Part shown: positions 11,162-21,818 of the stretch, piece after piece | How the letters are laid out: each line of letters begins with the position of its first letter | How positions within the stretch are numbered: the first letter of the stretch is position 1 | NCBI GenBank assembly: GCA_018257865.1 | Contig: JAEUBA010000002.1 | Coordinates: 310,001 to 374,000 of the forward strand | Direction of reading: 5' to 3' | Source: Stereocaulon alpinum | Lineage: Eukaryota > Ascomycota > Lecanoromycetes > Lecanorales > Stereocaulaceae | DNA length: 64,000 bases | Position numbers and translations under genes: made by a program | The notes under the pieces: model-generated | What the model saw: only the letters and a program-made list of their open reading frames with translations | Told to the model about the DNA's origin: nothing | Databases searched by the model: none

Positions 11162-11827
11162 ATGGCAGCCGCATCCTCCACCCTCGCACCCCTCGCCCCA
11201 ATCCGTCCCACCTCCATCTCCTCAATCACCTCCACACTCATCTCCTCCCCCCTTCCCTCCTCCCCCTCCCCCAACGCAGGAACCTACATCCTCCTCCTTC
11301 CCCCCTGCACCGCCTGGTCCTGCTGGACCCCCACTGAACACCACGCCATCATAGCCTCCACTGTTCTCCTCGGTGTGCTACTGATAGCCGTGCTGGTATA
11401 CGTGGTGATCATGCATCGAAAACGGAAGAGGAGAGTGCGGGAATTGGAAAGGGGGCCGGGATTTGAGGAGGGGGAGGGGAAGGGGGGTATGGGTGTTTGG
11501 TGGAGGGGGGAGGGGAAGAGTGATGGTGGGGGTGGGGGTGGGGGTGATGGGAAAGGTAAAGGCAAGGGGAGAGCGAGGAGTGGGAGGAGTCAGAGTCAGG
11601 GTCGGCTGAGGGGTATAGAGGGACTGGATGATATTGAGCTGGGGCCTGCGGCTGCGAGGAGTTTGCTTGAAAGTGGTGGTGGTGGGTTGGGGACTGCGAG
11701 GGGGGCGGGGGATGGGATTGGGGATACCGCGGAGGGGGAGGGGGTGAGGGGCGGGTTGCGGGGAGGTGAGGATAAGGGTGTGGGGGGACGGGAGAAGCGG
11801 AGTGAGGGGAGGTTTGAGATGGATTGA
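11162..11827 (+). CDS. single-pass membrane protein with Gly/Arg/Glu-rich tail, unknown function
   Basis: A single open frame of 221 aa. A short Ser/Thr/Pro-rich N-terminal part ends in a small Cys/Trp patch (LLLPPCTAWSCWTP). One membrane helix follows (HHAIIASTVLLGVLLIAVLVY, about residues 60-80), with a basic stop-transfer run (HRKRKRRVRELERG). The rest is a low-complexity cytosolic tail of Gly, Lys, Arg, Glu and Ser. The architecture resembles the small glycosylated plasma-membrane proteins common in fungi, but no family is recognised. The opposite strand also holds a 221-codon frame, but it is Pro/His/Thr-rich, has no membrane logic and is a mirror of the biased composition. The coding DNA changes from C-rich to G-rich in its middle. 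Confidence 0.6.
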   Translation: MAAASSTLAPLAPIRPTSISSITSTLISSPLPSSPSPNAGTYILLLPPCTAWSCWTPTEHHAIIASTVLLGVLLIAVLVYVVIMHRKRKRRVRELERGPGFEEGEGKGGMGVWWRGEGKSDGGGGGGGDGKGKGKGRARSGRSQSQGRLRGIEGLDDIELGPAAARSLLESGGGGLGTARGAGDGIGDTAEGEGVRGGLRGGEDKGVGGREKRSEGRFEMD

Positions 11828-12202
11828 GGGGGTGGGGATGGTGTTGTGGACGATGGGTTTTGGGGCAGGTGATGTTAGGAGGTCAGGGTGGGGTTTGGGT
11901 GATATGGGCGCAGGATGTGAATGGCTGTGAAGTGTTGAGGGAGGATCTTCGTTTGGGACTGGTAGGATGTACGTTGGGCTCTTGAGTGCGATCTGGTCTT
12001 CCAATGAGTGGCATGAATGTTTATGTAGATTGCGAGTATTCAATACTGCCCTAATCGTTAATCGTTACGGTCCACAGCCCATTATATAACATGAAGATGG
12101 TGTATACCTTGTTTGTTTCTGCAAAATTATTAAATGGAAAACGTTGGGAAACGTGCGTGAAATGTTCATGCGCAGACAGGAAGACCCGCACCAGAGCATT
12201 CC
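11828..12202. other. intergenic, convergent 3' ends
   Basis: Begins G-rich, as a continuation of the preceding gene's bias, then becomes AT-rich towards the dehydrogenase stop. No gene is seen. Confidence 0.4.
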
Positions 12203-13171
12203 CTATGATGAGGGGTAGACTTTCTCAAAGTCACGCCTCTCGATCTCGTCCTTTGCGACAGCCTTGAGAGTCCAGTCCCACAGGTCCTCCTGCTTCTCTG
12301 TGTCATAGCTTGCGTCGCTAGACTTGATCGCTTTCGCTCCCTCGTAGTACTTTCCGTTCACATCAGTACTCACGGCCAACTTCGCCAATGCAGCCCCCGA
12401 GTCTGTCGGCTGATGAACATTCGGACCCATAATCAATCGAAGCAGTGGGAGCAAATTCGGAAGGACACTGGAGAAGAGGAAGCGGACAACAAACGATGCG
12501 TCTCTCGCCAAGGCGGTGCCGGGCATGAAGCCTGGGTCAAAAGAGGCAACAGACCAGTCATAGCCCTCTGGCTTGTGATTTGTAAGCCTCCTATGCAGGG
12601 CATACCCCCACAGAACATTGCAGAGCTTGCTGGTTGAATAGCTCTGTCTGCCGTCATACTTTGCACTTTCAGCAGTAGGATGAGCGAGCTCCTCCGCGCT
12701 ACTGAACTTAGCGTCTGGAACTCCAGTTTTCTGAGCAGGATCATGAGTTCCGCTCGCTGTGATGATGACGTGGCAATCTTTAGCAAGGTGGGGACGCAAT
12801 AGGAAGTAGAGCAAGGCATGTCCGACATGGTTGATGGCGAAGGTCCTTTCGATGTTATCCTCAGTGTATCCGACGCCAGTTGGGAAAGTCGATCCTGCAT
12901 TGAGAAGAAGACATTTGATGGGTGGATAGCCCTTGCTAGCGTAGTCTGCGGCGAAGGCCCGGATGTTCTTGAGGCTAGCGAGGTCGAGTGGGAGAAACTT
13001 GACGTTCATATGGCCTGTGGCTTTGTTGATTGAATCAGTAGCGCCATCTTTATCAGTACGAGAGACAATTATGATCTGGTAATCTGGGTGTTGCTTGGCA
13101 AGATGGAGGGTAGCGTAGTAGGCTAGGCCGGAAGTGCCTCCAGTCACAAGAATAGTTGAATTTGTAGACAT
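12203..13171 (-). CDS. short-chain dehydrogenase/reductase (SDR)
   Basis: An uninterrupted 322-aa frame of the SDR superfamily, close to the retinol-dehydrogenase/protochlorophyllide-reductase-like branch. The nucleotide-binding motif is at the N-terminus (TILVTGGTSGLAYYA; the usual last Gly is Ala). CLLLNAGS is the NAG motif, ITASGTHDP carries the catalytic Ser, and YSTSKLCN gives the Tyr-x3-Lys pair. The Arg after the second strand (VSRTDKD) suggests NADP(H), which is inference. The substrate cannot be told. Unlike many secreted or membrane relatives it has no signal peptide or anchor, so a cytosolic enzyme is likely. It is head to head with Snx41 across 586 bp. Confidence 0.9.
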   Translation of the reverse strand: MSTNSTILVTGGTSGLAYYATLHLAKQHPDYQIIIVSRTDKDGATDSINKATGHMNVKFLPLDLASLKNIRAFAADYASKGYPPIKCLLLNAGSTFPTGVGYTEDNIERTFAINHVGHALLYFLLRPHLAKDCHVIITASGTHDPAQKTGVPDAKFSSAEELAHPTAESAKYDGRQSYSTSKLCNVLWGYALHRRLTNHKPEGYDWSVASFDPGFMPGTALARDASFVVRFLFSSVLPNLLPLLRLIMGPNVHQPTDSGAALAKLAVSTDVNGKYYEGAKAIKSSDASYDTEKQEDLWDWTLKAVAKDEIERRDFEKVYPSS

Positions 13172-13757
13172 AGTTAAGGCAGCGATGGGGGCTGAGGAGT
13201 ATGAAAGCGACGAAGTACAGCGAGAGGTTCAAATCAGGGATTTCAAAGCTCTTATATATGACGTGATGATGCAGCAGGAAAGAAGTACCAAGTAACTTTT
13301 GCGTATCTGTTTTACATGAGAAGAATTTGGATAGGGACGGGAAAACAAGTACATTGAATATTACACAGGCGCTCCACAACATGGGATCTACGGGCAGGAG
13401 AGAAAATCGGGAGGGAGATGTCGCAACATCGACACCAGGTAGTTACCGATTTGAGGGAAGCCATGTTTCTTCATCAGCAATTGCTAATAAGTTAGTTTCA
13501 ATGCTGGTCGGGGTTTAGCTTAATCCCAGTGTGTTGGTGGGTTGACATTAGACCGCGCCAATTCTGCCAAGACTTGATCAACCAGATCGGGACGCCGTAA
13601 GGTACCTAAGCGAGCTAAGCTAACTTAGCCGTGCTTTAACCGTAGAATAATAGGCACAGCCCTGAGCATCATCGAGCGTCTGTCTCTGCACCCTTGCAGC
13701 TTACACAATAACGCTTTCTGACTCGTTTCGAGGGACCGGTACTAAGTGAAAGCCAAG
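13172..13757. promoter_or_regulatory. divergent promoter region between SDR and Snx41
   Basis: A 586-bp gap between divergent starts. It contains the short imperfect inverted repeat GCGAGCTAAGCTAACTTAGC near 13610-13630. No factor site is certain. Confidence 0.35.
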
Positions 13758-15913
13758 ATGTGGAATGACGAGGACAACAACCCTTACAGCTCCTTTGACC
13801 GCCGGGAATCTTCCGAGCAAGTACCACAATCCCATGGTAAATGACTGCGAAACGCAGAAAACGAGGCTACCTTCAAGGCCGAGTCTTCTAGCTGACAGAT
13901 TATATGGTACAGGATTCGAACGCCCACCTACCCCCACTTCTGACGACGAATTGCCGCCAAATGACCCACCAGAATTCGTTTCGAGGCCGAGGGATCTGAG
14001 CGACGATGACGAGGATTATGCGCAGGAAAGGGCTCCACGGAAGAAAGGCGGATACGACAGTCGCATTGAGCAGATCCTCTACGAGCATGAGGACCTCCAG
14101 ATATTAATCACTGACGCCGGCAAGAGCCACGAGAGTGGGGGAAGTTATATTGCATATACGATACGGACTGGAGTAGGTCACTGCCTGGGAGATAAAGACA
14201 GTTTTCTAATACTGCCCAGGATCTCGAAGTTCGCAGACGTTACTCTGAGTTTGCATCCCTCCGTGCCACTCTTGTCAATTTACACCCAACATTGATCATA
14301 CCTCCAATCCCAGAGAAACACTCGATGGCAGACTACGCCGCTAAGCCCACAAAAGCAAAGGAAGATACAAGCATTATTGATCTTCGGAAGCGAATGCTTG
14401 CGGTGTTCTTGAATCGATGCCGGAAGATGCAGGAGGTGCGAGAAGACGGTGTGTGGTGGAGGTTCTTAGACCCGAATGCTAGCTGGGTATAGACATTCCG
14501 TTTGCTGGCATACTGCAAAGCTGACTGATCCAATAGAGCGAAGTATTACACTCTCATCCAGTCGCATCGATACCGAAGAGTATTATGAAAGCACCTCCGC
14601 TCAATCCCTCTAACCCCTCACCTGGACATCAATGGCTTCCTGTACCCGCATCGTCCGCTAAGTTAAAGACTTCGTCCAAGACTTCTGCAACCGGTACACC
14701 ACAAACTCCTCCCACACATTCCATGATGGCCTCTTCTGCAGCCCACACCATTCCGGGAACGCAGGTCTTTGGCCGCTTCCCTCCCACATCCCAAAATCTC
14801 TCTGAACAGGAGCTTGACCCATACTTCAATAACTTTGAGTCGGCCACACGAGAATTGGAGTTGCTCTTGCAAGGAAATATTGAGAAGGTCAATAGGAGGA
14901 CCCTGACTCATATCTCCGCTCTTGCAACAGATATGGCTGAGTTAGGTGCACGATATAACGCCTTTTCACTTTCGGAACACTCGCCGACTGTCGCTGCTGC
15001 AATTGAGCGGATAGGCCAAGCAGTGGACTCTTCGTACATCGCGACTGAAGAGCTGTCATCAACGTTAGGAGCTAATTTTGCAGAGCCTATGCGTGAAAGC
15101 GCACAGTTTGCGGGCGTCGTCCGCGGTGTCCTTAGGTTCAGAATCATGAAAAGAATACAGGAAGAGATGACAAAAGACGAGCTTGCATCAAAGAGAGCGC
15201 TGCTCGAGACTCTAGAGAGAAGCGAACAAGAGTCGAAACGTATAGAACAATACCTCGCTAGCGGAGGGCAGCCCGGCGGACCGCCACCGAAACGATCAAT
15301 ATCCTCAGCTTCAACGCGAGGTATCAGATCCGAAAGTGGTATTAGCCCAAGGCACGAAGGTGAAGACACGGCATCCATAGATTCTGACTTCCCGCCTACG
15401 CATGATATATCCGCTTCAACGCCTTCGGCATCTCAGGGCACCCAAGAAGCAGAGAGACCGCGCAGCAAAAGTCAAAGCGGTGGATTTGTAGCTAATAAGA
15501 TATTTGGGAGGTTGAGTCATACCTTTCAGGGTATCGTTGATGTTGACCCTGAGCGGACAAGGCGAGATCAAATTGGAAAGACTAAGGAGAGTTTGGTGCA
15601 CGTGAGTTCACCAATGCGCTTTCTTGACTTTTACCGCTGATCTTGTGTAGCTCCAACAAGCCCTTGAGGTATCGGAACAAGATGTCAAAGATGCCAGTGC
15701 AGGTGTTCTGAAAGATCTTAAGCGTTTCCAATTGGAGAAGGAGGATGATCTCAAACGATACATGGTATGATCCCTCAGCTCTTTGTTTCATTGGCTCCAA
15801 CTGAAGCTCGTCTCAAGGTCGCTTACGCCAAGTGTCATATCGATTGGGCAAAGAAGAACGTTGAAACGTGGAGGGAAGCTAAGGAAGAAGTAGATAAGAT
15901 AGAGGTGCGGTAG
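13758..15913 (+). CDS. SNX41: sorting nexin Snx41/Atg20 (PX-BAR)
   Basis: Snx41/Atg20-type nexins bind PI3P on endosomes through a PX domain and serve retrograde sorting and selective autophagy together with Snx4. Exons: join(13758..13836,13913..14172,14220..14486,14537..15601,15651..15764,15818..15913), 626 aa. The start MWNDEDNNPYSSFDRRES is the signature opening of fungal Snx41. An acidic linker leads into the PX domain from about residue 95 (GGYDSRIEQILYEHEDLQI; then DLEVRRRYSEFASLRATLV; then IIPPIPEKHSMADYAAK), whose RRRYSEF and PPIPEK elements form the lipid pocket. The BAR-like coiled region follows after about residue 250, with a long disordered insert (QPGGPPPKRSISS), and the gene ends VAYAKCHIDWAKKNVETW... 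as in homologues. The joins fit phase throughout. Confidence 0.95.
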
Positions 15914-16859
15914 CACTAACGTGGCGTTCCGTTTCGTATCAACTAGGCTTCGGTACATAGATAAGGTACCCGCATGCAATAAAGATAACCGCACTATAAC
16001 TACATGTGAACTTTTTGCCCTTCTATCATTCTATAAATGAGTGCCTGTCTCTTCGTTCAGACATCTGTTATTGAGACTAATGATCCTGCATGAATTGCGT
16101 AGCACCCCATGACGCCTATCATAACCCCTACTAAACCTCCCACGAGTCCCTCTACATTACGCATAATCTTCCGTGGTCGCAACTACCATTGCGTCTGCTG
16201 CCCTCATACCGAGATGTTCAATGAGCGCTTGAGTGCCAAATCATATCTTACCTAATACTGGGGCATCATCCTTGGACAGAGCCTTGTGCCGTTTCACCAA
16301 TCTACAATGATCGGCACATTCAGCCTCTTGGCTGCTTGGCTGCTTGGCGGCCCGCTGGGCCCACATCGACAGGAACCCCTTTCACCCGCGCGAGAGCATG
16401 CGTCAGCAGAGTCAAATATCGAACTACACTCGTCGTCGCAGCCAAGACGTCTCATCCTATGGACGCGCGTTACGGCCAAGCGTGTTAATTTGGGAAACCT
16501 GGAATTACTATATTGGGTTGGATAGGAAGAACGGCAAGGTGTTGTTTACAGTCAGCTTTGGCTGCGCCGCTAGAGAAGGGAGAAGCCGTTACCGCATGAC
16601 CTGGCGATTCCTTCAGTCCTCCTAGGGGCAACACTTCACGACCTTCGCGATCATCATCGATACTGGAAACCGGACTTTCTTACCCTCACCATACTCTCGT
16701 TGACAGTGAGGACGCCGATGGCAGCGTCTCCGCAGTACTCTGCCCCTCCAACCATCTCGACCTGAAAGACCCTTCCCAACTTGGTGCGCTTCAACGTATA
16801 TATTCTCCAACATCTATCGCGAGTTGTTGCTATACTTGTTTCGGATACCCTCTTCCATC
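15914..16859. other. intergenic
   Basis: About 950 bp before the GH76 gene. A Leu-rich frame at 16286-16525 looks accidental. No RNA gene or repeat is seen. Confidence 0.4.
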
Positions 16860-18507
16860 ATGCTTTTCTCGAGACGAAACCCCCAATTGCTGGGGGCGTT
16901 GGGCGCTCTGACTTTTGGTGTACATACGGGGCATGCGATTCAGATGGACCTTACAGATACCAGTAAGAGCCAACCAGCATCTGGCAGAGCTTTCCCACTG
17001 GTCTCTAGCTTTTCAATTGCTGACTTGATGCTCCTACGATGCAGACTCGATAAAATCAGCCGCTAGCACAGTAGCGGCGGGCATGATGTCCTACTACAAA
17101 GGGAACCTGACAGGAATGCCCGTCGGACTGCTACCAGATCCATACTATTGGTGGGAAGCTGGTGCTATGTTCGATCAGATGATACACTACTGGTTCTACA
17201 CTGGAGACACTACGTACAACGATGTAACCACACAAGCTCTGCTGGCGCAGGTCGGCCCCGAAAACGACTTCATGCCCCCAAATCAGACCAAAACAGAGGT
17301 ACAGCTTCCTACGCCCACCCCCGCGGTTCTAAACAACATCCCTAGAAAGAAAGAAAGGTTATCGATATCGAGAGATCTAGTGGCTGACAATTGAAAAGGG
17401 AAACGATGACCAAGCCTTCTGGGCGTTCGCAGCCATGTCTGCAGCAGAACTAAACTTCCCTGATCCGCCCCCTAAGTCGCCATCATGGCTTGGCCTTGCT
17501 CAAGCAGTCTTCAACCTCCAAGTCAGTCGATGGGATACACAGAATTGCGGAGGGGGACTCCGATGGCAAATCTATACTTTCAACAATGGCTACGATTATA
17601 AGAACAGTATTTCAAATGGTGGCTTCTTCCAGCTTGCGGCTCGCTTGGCTAGGTACACCGGTAACGACACATATGCGCAGTGGGCCGAGAAGTCTTACGA
17701 CTGGATTACTTCGACGCCCCTCTTTACAGACAAATACGTTATATACGATGGCGGACGGGTTGGGAACAATTGTACAACAGCAGATCCCCTGCAATGGACC
17801 TATAATATTGGCACCTTCTTGATGGGTGCCGCAAACATGTACAACTATGTTCGTAACCCTCAATATTCTACTTCAGCTATTCCCTCTACCATCTCAGTGG
17901 CCAACTGACTGACACGAAACAGACCAATGGTAACGAGACCTGGCGTACTCGCGTCGAGGGTCTTCTCAACGGCTCTCAAGTTTTCTTCCCCGCAGAACAC
18001 GGCAGCAACATCATGGTGGAGATAGCTTGCGAGCCGCAGCTGACATGTAACAACGATCAGCCCTCATTTAAAGCCTATCTCTCTCGCTGGATGGCAGCTA
18101 CTACACAAATTGCTCCTTTCACCGTCAACTTCATCCAGCCAAAACTCCACGCTTCTGCCCAAGGAGCTGCCGGACAATGCTCCGGTGGTGCCAGTGGAAA
18201 CACCTGCGGAAGGATGTGGTACAAGAATACTTGGGATGGTAAAACGGGTGTGGGAGAGGAGATGAGTGCGCTCAGTGTTATTCAGGCGAATTTGATCTCA
18301 AAAGTCCCGGGGCCTGTCTCAGCGAACAATGGTGGGACGTCGAAAGGCAATCCGGCAGCTGGCGGTGGGGGAGACAACGCAGTCAAATACAACGATCCGA
18401 GTGCAAATAAGAGGATAACTATAGGTGACAAAGCCGGTGCTGGGATACTGACTGCATTAGTACTGGGGAGTTTAGTGGGGGGTGTTTGGTGGATTTCATT
18501 TGTATGA
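16860..18507 (+). CDS. DFG5: GPI-anchored GH76 enzyme of the Dfg5/Dcw1 type
   Basis: Dfg5/Dcw1 proteins (GH76, alpha-1,6-mannanase fold) are thought to transfer GPI-proteins from the plasma membrane to cell-wall glucan. Exons: join(16860..16962,17045..17298,17399..17848,17923..18507), 463 aa. A signal peptide (LLGALGALTFGVHTGHAIQ) precedes the catalytic region, which starts SIKSAASTVAAGMMSYYKGN and keeps the WWEAGAMFDQMIHYW block. QVSRWDTQNCGGGLRWQIY and YKNSISNGGFFQLAARLARY carry conserved Asp and Asn residues of the active-site groove. Several N-glycosylation sequons are visible (NDT, NCT, NET). The C-terminus has a Gly/Ser/Asn-rich linker and a hydrophobic tail (AGILTALVLGSLVGGVWWISFV), as expected for a GPI signal. 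The third donor (GTTCGT) is weak, but the frame and family match fit. Confidence 0.93.
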
Positions 18508-19285
18508 ACTTTTGGAAAAAGGAATCCAGCAGGTCTTGTATTGAGATGACTTTTCTGGGTGGGCATAGTATATATATTGTAACTTCTAGTGGGTGCACAG
18601 GTTTTGGAATAGCATGTCCATAGCATGGGAGGTCTCTATCTAGTAAAATTACTTATCGCCATTTCTTGATGCCTGAGGATATTCCCACAATATTATTATT
18701 CCGGCATAGACAGTATTTTTGGGCCCGGTATGGTCAGTATTGACTTTTGACCAGCTGAGAGGACGATAACGAGAACGTGAAGGTGGAATAATGCAACCTT
18801 CAAGTAACGGTGTTGATAGCTTGGCAAGATATGCGATCATTTCCTTCCACTTGATGGGGCGGTTATAACGTCCCAACCCAGACACATGCAATTCTATTCA
18901 TGTTATGTTTTGGGAACCCAAATAGTTTCTATCTCCCCGGCTTAGTATTCGAAGTGCCAGCTTCTGCTTTCTGAAGGTAACCAATAATCCAGAACGCCGT
19001 TGGTCAAACGGAAACAAAAAAGAAAGACACACAAAAAATCAACCAGGCCGGGGCGTTTCGTAACATCGTCATCATTGAGAGACTCATCCTCCAAAAGTCC
19101 AAACATTTCCATAGCTGCTGGGTGATATGAAGCACCCAGAACACACGATTAAAACCTGTATATTGTGCACCGCATGAATTTCAAGCATCCTGGATGTGTC
19201 ATTGAGGCGTCTCAGTAGAGCTGGTACGTTTGCTCGTTTTCTAAGTGGGAAAGAACGAATTCACTTCAAAAGTTATCATCACCAT
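18508..19285. other. intergenic, convergent 3' ends
   Basis: Holds the 3' flanks of GH76 and the minus-strand patatin-like gene. A TATATATATTG run near 18570 may belong to the GH76 polyadenylation region. No gene is seen. Confidence 0.4.
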
Positions 19286-20674
19286 TTAAGCCATGGAGGC
19301 GACCTCTGGCATTCGTCTGGCTACTTCATCGATTGTTGTTTCGACACGAGGCTTCTTTAGATAGCTTATAGTAGCATCAAAAACCACGCCTGATGCAGAT
19401 GAGTCGTTCTGGGGGGCGCCTTGAGGAGCTTTCGCGGGAGCAAGACGATAATAGAGTAGAGGACCGCGAGGGTAGATATTTTTCAACTTCTTCTTGATGT
19501 CGCTTTCAATATCATCTTCAAGCCTTCTGAGCTTGCTATCAATTCCTCTGTCCTTGATGGATCCAAAGGTATTCGTTCGACTCATCGAACGTCTCCGTTC
19601 GCCATCTGCGACCGCATCGGATAACGAATCTCCTCTGATCGTATCCTCGTGGAATTGCACCAACGGCCCCTTGCCGTCTGGCTCAACATCTTTCGATTGG
19701 CGGATGAAGAGTGACTTTCTCTTGCTTTGATCCTTCTCTTCTACCGCAGCCAAGTTCACTCTTGCCTCAGATACCGCTGTGGGTCCTAAATTTGTCTTCA
19801 AGCCCCAAGAGAACCTTCGTGCGATCTGTTGAACATCGACATCGTTGGGAAGGCCAGGTCCAATATTGACGACTACGGACAGTGGCACGTCGGTACCGTA
19901 GATTCCCCACATCTCATCTAACGCTAGTTCGGTGATGTTGTGAGGCTTTGGGAACTTGGTATCACTAAATCTTGTCTTGCCGCTGCTCGCCATCTGCTCT
20001 TTCCACGGAGGAGTAAAGTATTTCGCGGCGCCAGTAACTCCGAAAGCGCGAGAGATCTTGAAGCTATCAGGATTCTCCGGGCCCTCGAGTAGCTTCTTTG
20101 GCAGCTTGGCTGATTTCGGTATCTTATAAGTCCTGAATAGCTTGTAGCCTTTGGCATCAGATTTAAGGGCTGCAACGAAAACGTGCCGAGTACGTGCACC
20201 TTCAGGATCATGCTCGAAAAGGCAGTCGCCTGTGTTGTAGACTTGAGTCAAATTATCCACCTGGTCTACGAGACGGTCTGTGTCAAAGTAACAGTGCTGA
20301 AGCAACCGCAGGCGAAGCTCCTCCGACTTTGACCTTGGCGCGATGCATTGGGTTATCTTGTACCACTCGGACAGGCACGAGGTAATGTCCATTCGAAAGC
20401 GGCCAAGGAGGATGGCTAGCCAACCGCCAGCGCCAATACCTGCAATAGTGTCGAATACATCGCAAGGCCTTGGTTTTCTATATGGCACCCCATTTTGCTT
20501 ACCAATAGTCTCGAGGAGTTGGTTCAAGATTAGGAGAGTTGATATGGCTTGCAGTCCTCCTCCGTCTAAAGTCAGAATCTTGAGGGGTTTGGAGGGTTTG
20601 ATTTGCTCGGATGCAGGGGCCATTGTGACAAGGATTGGAGTTGAGATGGCCGTAGGATCCTCGGATGAACACAA
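19286..20674 (-). CDS. patatin-like protein without the catalytic serine (likely pseudoenzyme)
   Basis: A 462-aa unspliced frame; a second Met at 20623 (MAPASEQIKPSK) is also a possible start. The fold is patatin-like phospholipase: the oxyanion loop is present (LKILTLDGGGLQAISTLLIL) and the nucleophile elbow is in the right place, but it reads TIAGIGAGGWLAILLG where active enzymes have G-T-S-T-G-G. The Ser is therefore Gly. The catalytic Asp motif (DGG near a YNNP) is also absent; the matching region reads AFGVTGAAKYFTPPW and then FSDTKFPKPHNITELALDE. Thus both members of the Ser-Asp dyad appear lost while the frame is intact, which suggests a retained non-catalytic role rather than decay. 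The C-terminal third is charged and probably disordered. It is divergent from an intact patatin gene. Confidence 0.85.
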   Translation of the reverse strand: MCSSEDPTAISTPILVTMAPASEQIKPSKPLKILTLDGGGLQAISTLLILNQLLETIGKQNGVPYRKPRPCDVFDTIAGIGAGGWLAILLGRFRMDITSCLSEWYKITQCIAPRSKSEELRLRLLQHCYFDTDRLVDQVDNLTQVYNTGDCLFEHDPEGARTRHVFVAALKSDAKGYKLFRTYKIPKSAKLPKKLLEGPENPDSFKISRAFGVTGAAKYFTPPWKEQMASSGKTRFSDTKFPKPHNITELALDEMWGIYGTDVPLSVVVNIGPGLPNDVDVQQIARRFSWGLKTNLGPTAVSEARVNLAAVEEKDQSKRKSLFIRQSKDVEPDGKGPLVQFHEDTIRGDSLSDAVADGERRRSMSRTNTFGSIKDRGIDSKLRRLEDDIESDIKKKLKNIYPRGPLLYYRLAPAKAPQGAPQNDSSASGVVFDATISYLKKPRVETTIDEVARRMPEVASMA

Positions 20675-21818
20675 ATAGCGTCAGCTTGCCATGTAAAAAC
20701 TTCAGAGGTTAGACGGAAGCTGGCTATTGCTTTATTCTTCTTTGAAGCAATTGCCCTCCGGCATTTGAGGCTGTGGGGCTGACACTGAGAATCAGGTGGC
20801 GTCGTCTAAGCCCCTTCAGGAGGGGCCGGCGCATCCAGGTTATCGTGAATGTTTGGCGCCCACCACCAAAAGTTTGACAGTTTCACGAGAAATCCAGCTA
20901 CCAAGATTTGAGGAGATCGACTTGGAGTTGGCGCTGGGATACAGGAACAGATTCAATACCTATTGTGTCAGGTTTGAAAGGATCCGATTTTTCAGCGTTG
21001 ATGGAAATTGCCGCCCCCATCCTCAGGCGACATCTTCCACGCCGATCATGTCTGCATGACCCACGTTAAGGGGCCACACCTTCCCAGACAGTGACATTGC
21101 TCGGATGCACGCCACCAACCGTACACGCGCCCCCAAATGGGCGTGTCTCGACACGAGGCCGATCCTCCAATGAACCACAACCACAAAGCCATCAGGAACA
21201 GGCACTTTCGGGTAAGCCGAACGCCCCTTTCCTCGCAGCAACCAGGCTACCATGTGCCAGTACGCCCCCTTGTCACCCATGTCAGGTTACAGTGCGAGTG
21301 CACGCCCTAGAGGAACGTGGGAGCCTCACGCGAACAAGGCTTGTACGCAGACAGACTCGAGACCAAGCCGCGTGAAGATTGCATTTACCGGCTTAGATGC
21401 CGAGTATGTCGCCCGGGCGGAAGATAATTTCTGTAAAGTAAGATTACATTTGCATGGGTGCTAGCACCTGCATTGGCTAAGCTCCTTATCATACGGATGA
21501 TACGCAGAAGTACTCCCCAGCGCTAACAACAATGTCAATTGATCACGCAAAGGAGCAGCATGTACATTGTACATATTCTAAGCCATTGGCTGCGATCATT
21601 GTCCAAGCTCTAGACCTTAGATCCCCTAGCGGCGGCTGGGTTCCGTTTCTGGAGAGAGTATTAAAGCAATAAGGCTAAGAATACGAAACATTGCCATTTA
21701 CTCGGCAGACGGTGCAGCTCTTGTGAGGCCATGCTTCGCAGAATAAATCGAATCTTGCCTTGCTTTCTGTCAGTTCGTTGGCGCAAAACAGCTTATCAAT
21801 TGAGAACTTGAAGCAAGG
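20675..21818. other. intergenic between divergent patatin-like genes
   Basis: 1.1 kb with several unrelated short frames on both strands and none that reads like a conserved protein. It may hold promoters for both patatin-like genes. No repeat or RNA gene is recognised. Confidence 0.35.

Noticed and set aside
11378..12043. Long minus-strand open frame (221 codons) opposite the membrane-protein gene
   Set aside because: Its Pro/His/Thr/Leu text mirrors the G-rich coding strand, has no domain or signal, and the plus frame has a proper membrane helix with basic flank.
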